Of a stretch of DNA of 64,000 nt, positions 58,700-64,000 are shown one piece after another (the first letter of the stretch is position 1; every line of letters starts with the position of its first letter). The position numbers were made by a program, and so were the translations under genes. This stretch comes from Solirubrobacterales bacterium (GTDB taxonomy: Bacteria; Actinomycetota; Thermoleophilia; Solirubrobacterales; 70-9), in assembly GCA_017304845.1 (NCBI GenBank), contig JAFKLL010000013.1, positions 62,001 to 126,000 of the forward strand, in the 5' to 3' direction. The notes under the pieces were generated by a model. The model made no database searches and was not told the origin of the DNA. It worked only from the letters and a program-made list of their open reading frames with translations.

Positions 58700-59938
58700 C
58701 TACCGGAGACGGCCGATCAGCCAGTCCGCGGAGGCCGGTGCGGCATGCTCGAGATCGGTGATGTTCTCGTGCGTCCCGCCGGGCCAGACGTTGTAGGAGA
58801 CGTCGGCTCCGGAAGCCTCCAACTGCTCGGCGACCTCGCTCGTGTGGGACGGCCAGACGACCAGGTCGGCCGCTCCCTGGTCGAGCCGGATCGGCATCTC
58901 CGGGAGCTTCAGGGTGCCGGGGTCGTTGCGATCGATCACCGCGTAGATGTCGGGCAGGTAGCGGTCGGACTTCGGACCTTCGATCGCCGCCGGAGCGAGC
59001 CCGCCGAACGACTCGGGTTGACTCAGGTCCTTCAGGCAGAGCCGCTGGGTGTCCGGCAGGAGAGCCAGCGCCTCCTGGCTGAGCCCGCCGTCGCGGTACT
59101 TCCGCCAGAGGTCCGGCTCGGCCACCGCCGCCCCTTCGAGGATCAGGGCGCCGAGGGCGGAGAAGTCCGCGGTCAGGGCGGAGGGCTGGTCGAAGGCGCG
59201 GGCCAGCTCGACGATGTCGCTGATGTGGCTGGCCGGGGCGAAGGCGGCCACGCCCCGGAACGAGAGCCCGGGCGCCCGGCGCGGGCCGACCCGGGCCGTG
59301 AAGAGGGCGCCCTGGCCTCCCTCGGAGTGGCCGGCGGCGGCCCAGCGGCGGCCGAGGCCGAGCCGGAGCCCGCGACCGGCGCGGACGATGTCGGTCATCG
59401 CCCGGCCCAGCGAGTTGCCGATCAGGTACGGATGCCGGCCCGGCGTGCCGATGCCCTCGAAGTCGGCCCGGGCGACCGCCACCCCGCGCTCCAGCAGGTA
59501 GCCGGTGAAGGCGTCGCCCCGGGTCAGGCGCTCCAACTCCGTGTTGCCCGGCGTGACCCGGCTCGGCGCGCAGCGGTCGGCGCCGCCGGTGGTGACGTGG
59601 CCGAAGCTGACCACCGGCCAGCCGCCCTTCGGGGCCCGGCCCTTGGGGACGGCGATCGTGCCGGTCATCGCGGTCGGGCGGTTGCGGACCGAGGTGGATC
59701 GGTAGGCGACGGTGACCACCCTCGCCGCCCCGGCCGGGCGGGCGAGGCCCCGCGCCGCGCGCACCCAGATCGGCGTCCCCGGGCGGCCCCGGACCAGCTT
59801 GGCCGGCGGGCTGTAGAAGCGGGCGCCGGCCGGCGCCTTGGCCAGGCGGGGCTTCTTCGCCACCGCGGGTTGGCCGGCGAGCGCGCCGACGGCGCCGCAG
59901 AGCAGCAGCCCGAGGAGAACCTTCCGCCCGAGGCTCAT
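58700..59938 (-). CDS. Exported alpha/beta hydrolase (secretory lipase/esterase-like)
   Basis: This 412-residue protein has a signal peptide (VLLGLLLCGAVGALAGQPAVA) and an alpha/beta hydrolase fold with nucleophile elbow AAGHSEGGQGAL and a probable Asp in LDQGAADLVVWPSHT. The His lies in PGGTHENITD. GWPVVSFGHVTTGGADRCAP is the oxyanion region. This order matches bacterial secretory lipases and acyl esterases of the LIP family. It begins 7 bp after the M28 peptidase stop, so the two exported hydrolases form an operon. Substrate is unknown. Confidence 0.85.
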   Translation of the reverse strand: MSLGRKVLLGLLLCGAVGALAGQPAVAKKPRLAKAPAGARFYSPPAKLVRGRPGTPIWVRAARGLARPAGAARVVTVAYRSTSVRNRPTAMTGTIAVPKGRAPKGGWPVVSFGHVTTGGADRCAPSRVTPGNTELERLTRGDAFTGYLLERGVAVARADFEGIGTPGRHPYLIGNSLGRAMTDIVRAGRGLRLGLGRRWAAAGHSEGGQGALFTARVGPRRAPGLSFRGVAAFAPASHISDIVELARAFDQPSALTADFSALGALILEGAAVAEPDLWRKYRDGGLSQEALALLPDTQRLCLKDLSQPESFGGLAPAAIEGPKSDRYLPDIYAVIDRNDPGTLKLPEMPIRLDQGAADLVVWPSHTSEVAEQLEASGADVSYNVWPGGTHENITDLEHAAPASADWLIGRLR

Positions 59939-59945
59939 GCCGGCC

Positions 59946-61502
59946 TCAGGGCGCGACCGGCGGGTCGCCGGGCAGGTCCGAGAGGGGCATCCGGCTCATC
60001 CTGTTGACCATCTCCTTGTAGGCCAGGGCCATCGGTCGGAGATGCGGCTTGTAGACCTTGTCCAGAGTGTCCTGCCGGTCGTACAGGTAGATCGGCCCGC
60101 TGATCAGGCTGACCACCGGGACCCCGGCCGCGTAGGCGAAGGAGGCGTCGGTCGGAAGCGACTCGCCGAACATGGTCGCCGGGATCACGATCGTCCGGTC
60201 GAGATCGTTCCTGACCACCGCGTCCTTGATCACCTGGAGCGGCTTCTCGCCGACGTTCTGCAGGATGCCCGCGACCTCGGGAAGATCCGTCATCTTCAGC
60301 TTGCCGTCGACCACCTTGCCGTAGCGCGCGATGTGCTCGATCGCGAAGTTGACCCGTGGGCGACGGGCCTCCGGCACCCCGGTCACGTACTTGCGGATGA
60401 ACTTCTGGTGGGCCTGGTAACCGGAGAAGTGGGAGTCCATGGTCGCGAACATCAGCGACATCGGTCGCCGCTTCTTCGGCAGGGCCCCGAAGTACTTGGC
60501 CAGGGCGAGGACCTCGGCGGTGCCGGAGCCGTCCTCGACCGCGCCGTCCCAGACCGCGTCGTGGTGGGAGGAGATCAGCAGCGTCTGCCTGCTGCGCCCG
60601 GGCAGGTAGCCGATCACGTTGCGGGCCGGCGCGGCACGGCGCTCGCCGTTCATCACGAGCTTGGCCTGGGCGGAGGGATCGGCCGCGAGCTGGGCCCGGA
60701 TCGCGTCGCCCTCGGACTTGGTCACCCACATGCCGGGCACGGTCATCTGCAGACGGCGGTACTCCTCGTTGAAGTAGTACTTCGAGTCGAAGTAGTCGGC
60801 GAGCACCCCGACCACTCCCACCGCGCCGCCGTCCATGGCCCGCTGGACCACGTCGACGAAGTTCGTGAGGTACGGCTGCGGCAGCACCTCGCCGGGCGCC
60901 ACCGTCTCGTCCGGGTCGTAGTAGAAGTCGGCGATCGCCCGGAAGAGATCGGCCGGCAGGCCGGTGAAGCGCAGGTCGAACATCACGACCTTGCCCTTGA
61001 CGTCGGTGGCCGCGAAGGTCTGCTGGTTGCCGTCTCCGACGTCGACCACCGGCGCGGTGATGCCCTTGGCGCCGGTCCCGAACCTGCCGGTCCTGGTCCC
61101 GCCCATGAAGGCGTGGGCGATCGGGAAGCTGTCCCGTTTGATCCCGGCGACCGAGAGCGAGGAGTCCTTGACCTTCCAGGCGTAGGAGCGGACCGTCTGG
61201 AACCCGACGTCGCGGAGGCCGAACCGGCGGAAGCTGTCGCGCACGTACTTGGCGGCCCGCAGGCTCGCCTTGCTGCCGGTGCGTCGGTAGCCGACCGAGG
61301 TCAGGTCCTTGATGTACCTGAAGATGGTCGCGGTGGACGGCACCACCGCCCGGCGGCGAACCTGCCGCTTCGGCTTCTTGTGACCCTGCCCGGCCTTGGC
61401 GGCCTTGGCGTTCTCGGTCTGGTTCTGGGCGGTCGCCGTAGGCGCAGCCCCGATCATCGACGCGGCCACCAGGATGGCCACGACCCCTGCGATTCTCCTC
61501 AT
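59946..61502 (-). CDS. Exported M28-family peptidase-like protein
   Basis: This 518-residue protein has a signal peptide (VVAILVAASMIGAAPTATA), an N-terminal part with an inserted PA-like domain (about 150-270), and the M28 catalytic fold. ISSHHDAVWDGAVEDGSGTAEVL holds the first metal His and the bridging Asp. However, where the family has a Glu-Glu pair after the next strand, this protein reads ATMDSHFSGYQAH, without the general-base Glu. VNFAIEHIARYG supplies a later acidic ligand. It may be an inactive or altered aminopeptidase. GATGCT lies 6 nt before the ATG. It precedes the lipase gene by 7 bp. Confidence 0.82.
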   Translation of the reverse strand: MRRIAGVVAILVAASMIGAAPTATAQNQTENAKAAKAGQGHKKPKRQVRRRAVVPSTATIFRYIKDLTSVGYRRTGSKASLRAAKYVRDSFRRFGLRDVGFQTVRSYAWKVKDSSLSVAGIKRDSFPIAHAFMGGTRTGRFGTGAKGITAPVVDVGDGNQQTFAATDVKGKVVMFDLRFTGLPADLFRAIADFYYDPDETVAPGEVLPQPYLTNFVDVVQRAMDGGAVGVVGVLADYFDSKYYFNEEYRRLQMTVPGMWVTKSEGDAIRAQLAADPSAQAKLVMNGERRAAPARNVIGYLPGRSRQTLLISSHHDAVWDGAVEDGSGTAEVLALAKYFGALPKKRRPMSLMFATMDSHFSGYQAHQKFIRKYVTGVPEARRPRVNFAIEHIARYGKVVDGKLKMTDLPEVAGILQNVGEKPLQVIKDAVVRNDLDRTIVIPATMFGESLPTDASFAYAAGVPVVSLISGPIYLYDRQDTLDKVYKPHLRPMALAYKEMVNRMSRMPLSDLPGDPPVAP

Positions 61503-61505
61503 GCC

Positions 61506-62363
61506 TCAAGCATCGTGGTTCGCGTCCCGCCCTTCAAACCCCATCCGGGGGTTTTCGACACCCGGTTCGGGTGGGCCGGCCGGATCGGGCACGACCAGGC
61601 CCCGCCGGATCGCGATCGCGGTCGCCTCGGTCCGGCTCTGCGCGCCCAGCGCCCGCAGGATCCGCCCCACCCGGTCCTTGATCGTGTGGGGGCTGAGGTG
61701 GACCAGCTCGGCGATCTCCCGGTTGGTCTTGCCGGCGGCGAGCAGCTCGAGGATCTCGACGTCGCCCGAGGCGAGGCCGAGACGTTGCGCGGCGACCGTG
61801 CCGAGTGCCCGCTGCAGCTCGACGATCTGGTCCTCGTTCGAGGCGCCCGCGGTCAGGGAGGCGAAGCGGCTGTAGAGGGTGGCCATGATCCGCTCCCTCT
61901 CCTCCAGCTGCGAAAGCCGCTTGGAGGTCTCGGCCATCTCCGCCTGCAGTTGCTTGATCGCGCTGATGTTGCGGACCACTCCCTGCCGGCCGATCAGCTC
62001 TCCCTCGTGGATCAGGTCGGAGGCCCGGATCTCGAAGTCGAGTATGTGGCCGTCCCGGTGGTACGCCTGGACCTCGAAGAAGGGCGAGAGCTCCTCCCCG
62101 GCCAGGCCGCGGCTGAAGTGCTCGATCGCGACCTGTTTCGAGGCGGGGGTCAGCAGGTCGAGGAAGTGCCGCCCGAGGAACTCGTCGAAGTCGCTCTGGT
62201 CGTAGCCGAGGTACCGGAGGCCGGCCTCGTTGCCCCAGGTGAAGCGACCTTCGAGGTCGAGCGTGTAGACGGCGTCGCCGAGCCCCTCGACCAGCTCCCG
62301 GAAATCGGGTTCCCAGCGACTGTTGCCGGCCTCGTCGATCAGGTCATTGACCTCCCTCTCCAT
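61506..62363 (-). CDS. PAS-LuxR transcriptional regulator
   Basis: This 285-residue protein has a PAS domain at about 20-135 (FRELVEGLGDAVYTLDLEGRFTWGNEAGLRYLGY; HRDGHILDFEIRASDLI), a coiled linker and a LuxR-type helix-turn-helix at about 205-265 (LEILELLAAGKTNREIAELVHLSPHTIKDRVGRIL is its pattern). It has no receiver domain, so the PAS domain probably senses a small molecule or redox state directly. It lies four bases from the start of the M28-lipase operon on the same strand and may regulate it. The leaderless hexamer TATCCT lies 6 nt before the ATG. Confidence 0.88.
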   Translation of the reverse strand: MEREVNDLIDEAGNSRWEPDFRELVEGLGDAVYTLDLEGRFTWGNEAGLRYLGYDQSDFDEFLGRHFLDLLTPASKQVAIEHFSRGLAGEELSPFFEVQAYHRDGHILDFEIRASDLIHEGELIGRQGVVRNISAIKQLQAEMAETSKRLSQLEERERIMATLYSRFASLTAGASNEDQIVELQRALGTVAAQRLGLASGDVEILELLAAGKTNREIAELVHLSPHTIKDRVGRILRALGAQSRTEATAIAIRRGLVVPDPAGPPEPGVENPRMGFEGRDANHDA

Positions 62364-62369
62364 GGGGAG

Positions 62370-62375
62370 AGGATA
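62370..62375 (-). promoter_or_regulatory. Leaderless -10 hexamer (TATCCT)
   Basis: TATCCT on the minus strand ends exactly 6 nt before the ATG at 62363. The hexamer and spacing are the same as at 50677. No Shine-Dalgarno is present. Confidence 0.6.
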
Positions 62376-62390
62376 GACCCGGCTCCGCGA

Positions 62391-63518
62391 TCAGCGACGA
62401 AGCCGGCGGGTCGCCGCCGTCTGGGAGACGTCGCCGTTGCCTTGACGGGTGGTGGCGAGGACGCGCAACCGCAGGGAGCCGCGGCGCACCGCCCGACGGG
62501 CCCGGGCGCCGAGCCGGACCCGGATGGTGGTCCGTCCGGGCTCGGCCCGGTAGGCGCGGGATCCGACCACCACCTGCCGGTTGTGGCGCAGGCCGAGAGC
62601 CCGTCCGCGGGCGCGGATCGCGATCCGTCCCTGACAGGCGTCCATCCCGTCGACCGAGCAGGTGAGGGGCAGGGCCACGGCGGCGACGCGGCCGAGGCGA
62701 GGCAGGGTCCGCCCGAGCCGGATCCGGCTGGTGCCGGCGTTGGGCGGCAGGTCGGTGCCGGTGCCGGTCAGCGCGACGGTGGTGTCGGCGCCGTCCGCGT
62801 TGGTCTCGACCGTCAGGGCCGCCGACTTGGCGCCCTCGCCGGTCGGGATGAAGGTCACCTCGACCGCGCAGCCGTCGCCGCTGGCGATCACGCGGCCGGA
62901 GCAGCCGTTGGCGGTGATCGAGAACTGGTCGGCGTCCGGACCGCTCAGGGTGGCCTGGCCGACGTTGAGATCGCCGGTGCCGGTGCTGGTCAGGGTGAAG
63001 GCCTTCGGCTTCGAGCCGGAGCCGAGCAGCTGCTCGCCGAACTCGCCTGACTGCGGCGCCATGCCCGCGCCGGGAAGCAGGGCCGGCAGGCCGGTCCCGG
63101 TCAGCGGCATCACGTCGGGCGAGCTGGTCGCGTCCGAGACCAGGTCCAGTTCGGCCTCGTTCAGCCCTTCCTTCACCGGATCGAAGATCGCGACGAGGGT
63201 GCAGGAATCGCCCGGGGCGAGCTCACCGGGAACCTCGAGGAAGAAGCAGGTGCTTGCGTTGGCCAGGAAGGGGAACGAGAAGGAGTCGAGCCCGGAGACG
63301 CCGGCCTCGATCAGGTGGGCCGGAGCGGTCCCGGTGTTGGTGACCGTGAACTCGCCGGGCTCGCCCAGCTCGCCGCCGACGTTGATCGGGCCGAAGGCGA
63401 AGGAGCCGGGGCTGATCTCGATCGTCGGGGCGGGTTCCCGCGCGGCCGCCGGGCCGGCGACGAGGACCGATGCGGCTGCGACGAGGCAGAGGACGAGGAC
63501 GGACTTGAGCGATCTCAT
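62391..63518 (-). CDS. Secreted choice-of-anchor D domain protein
   Basis: This 375-residue protein has a signal peptide ([20 protein letters not shown]) and two tandem Ig-like choice-of-anchor D/ASPM-type domains: [31 protein letters not shown] and [29 protein letters not shown] single disulfide candidate appears in each ([18 protein letters not shown]). A basic C-terminal beta domain ([25 protein letters not shown]) ends in RRLRR. It is probably a surface-bound scaffold protein. The 73 bp before the gene lie between divergent genes and share the upstream region of ychF. Confidence 0.78.
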   Translation of the reverse strand: MRSLKSVLVLCLVAAASVLVAGPAAAREPAPTIEISPGSFAFGPINVGGELGEPGEFTVTNTGTAPAHLIEAGVSGLDSFSFPFLANASTCFFLEVPGELAPGDSCTLVAIFDPVKEGLNEAELDLVSDATSSPDVMPLTGTGLPALLPGAGMAPQSGEFGEQLLGSGSKPKAFTLTSTGTGDLNVGQATLSGPDADQFSITANGCSGRVIASGDGCAVEVTFIPTGEGAKSAALTVETNADGADTTVALTGTGTDLPPNAGTSRIRLGRTLPRLGRVAAVALPLTCSVDGMDACQGRIAIRARGRALGLRHNRQVVVGSRAYRAEPGRTTIRVRLGARARRAVRRGSLRLRVLATTRQGNGDVSQTAATRRLRR

Positions 63519-63592
63519 GGGCGCATGGTCCCGGAACCAGATTGCGACTACCTTGCAGCCTGGTCGGGCCGAGGCCCGTAACCTGTGCGGCG

Positions 63593-64000
63593 ATGGCCCT
63601 CTCGATCGGAATCGTCGGGCTTCCTAACGCCGGGAAGTCGACCCTCTTCAATGCCCTGACCAAGAACGACGTGCTCGCCGCGAACTACCCCTTCGCGACG
63701 ATCGAGCCGAACGTCGGCGTGGTCGGCGTGCCCGATCCCCGCCTCGAAAAGCTGGCCGGCCTCTACGGCTCGGAGAAGATCCTGCCGGCCACGGTCCAGT
63801 TCGTCGACATCGCCGGCATCGTCAAGGGCGCCTCCGAGGGCGAGGGCATGGGCAACAAGTTCCTCTCCAACATCCGCGAGTCCGACGCGATCTGCCAGGT
63901 CACGCGGGTCTTCCAGGACGACGACATCACCCATGTCGACGGCGAGGTCGTCCCCCGGAACGACATCGAGACGATCCGGATGGAGCTGATCCTGGCCGAT
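63593..64000 (+). CDS. ychF: Redox-regulated ATPase YchF (3'-truncated)
   Basis: The first 136 residues are in the window, and the gene runs off the end. The G1 motif [14 protein letters not shown] near the start, [13 protein letters not shown] and the G3-like [21 protein letters not shown] are diagnostic of YchF/OLA1, an Obg-family P-loop ATPase that binds ribosomes and the 50S subunit. TAACCT lies 8 nt before the ATG with no Shine-Dalgarno, so a leaderless or very short leader is likely. Confidence 0.95.
   Translation, partial: MALSIGIVGLPNAGKSTLFNALTKNDVLAANYPFATIEPNVGVVGVPDPRLEKLAGLYGSEKILPATVQFVDIAGIVKGASEGEGMGNKFLSNIRESDAICQVTRVFQDDDITHVDGEVVPRNDIETIRMELILAD

Noticed and set aside
59838-63050. 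A 1070-codon open frame on the plus strand
   Set aside because: It runs antisense to three genes with clear motifs (M28-like peptidase, PAS-LuxR regulator, choice-of-anchor protein). Its sequence is Gly/Arg/Asp/His-rich without domains, as expected for shadow frames in high-GC DNA.

Overview
The window is GC-rich, densely packed actinobacterial DNA. Secreted proteins with long Lys/Arg-rich C-terminal tails, an F420-type luciferase-like oxidoreductase, many SD-less (apparently leaderless) genes and several FadR/FCD-type GntR regulators suggest a soil-type member of the Thermoleophilia (Solirubrobacterales-like). This placement is inferred from protein style, not from a marker gene. No prophage, insertion sequence, CRISPR array or rRNA operon was seen.

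Region 1 (1-16.8 kb) is catabolic. A 5'-truncated PLP deaminase/aldolase converges on a glutarate-type operon (family III CoA-transferase, 3-hydroxybutyryl-CoA dehydrogenase, glutaryl-CoA dehydrogenase). Upstream lie two GntR regulators at the end of a ribose-type ABC importer operon. A divergent aldehyde dehydrogenase and a second operon (AA_synth/DUF1185 protein, hydroxyisobutyrate-dehydrogenase-like enzyme, cyclase-family hydrolase, amidase) follow. The importer operon and the second operon start from near-identical promoter-operators (9191-9210 and 14468-14487), so they look like one regulon for uptake and breakdown of an unidentified, perhaps amide-containing, compound. An MFS/TetR pair ends the region.

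Region 2 (16.9-31.3 kb) is mixed: aldonolactone-oxidase-like flavoenzyme, MFS transporter, small membrane protein, 3-methyladenine glycosylase, tRNA-Ser(UGA), a NarL-type two-component system divergent from an ABC transporter, UPF0060 protein, a PAS-EAL cyclic-di-GMP phosphodiesterase with a potentially folded leader, a LysE/ArgP pair, a metallo-beta-lactamase-fold protein, an M23 peptidase and a luciferase-like oxidoreductase.

Region 3 (31.4-46.2 kb) is dominated by a run of ten minus-strand genes, mostly with 4-bp overlaps: amino-acid-type permease, ThDP enzyme, class III aminotransferase, TIM-barrel isomerase, Gfo/Idh oxidoreductase, GntR, a MacB/LolCDE-like ABC exporter and an aldehyde dehydrogenase. 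A divergent FAD-linked 2-hydroxyacid dehydrogenase shares its control region. An SDR and an acyl-CoA ligase follow.

Region 4 (46.2-64 kb) is rich in envelope and exported proteins: CARDB-type and beta-propeller secreted proteins, DUF389, cupin, serine hydrolase, lipoprotein, a secreted PHP-type metallohydrolase, lipase, M28 peptidase and a choice-of-anchor protein. It also holds a three-gene operon of single-pass membrane proteins that share an extramembrane tandem GxxxG motif, the most novel-looking element here. The window ends inside ychF.

Across the window, catabolic operons carry Shine-Dalgarno sites, whereas many single genes have a TAnnnT hexamer exactly 6 nt before the start codon, the geometry of leaderless transcription. 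A 45-nt palindromic element occurs twice, each time just past the 3' end of a gene.
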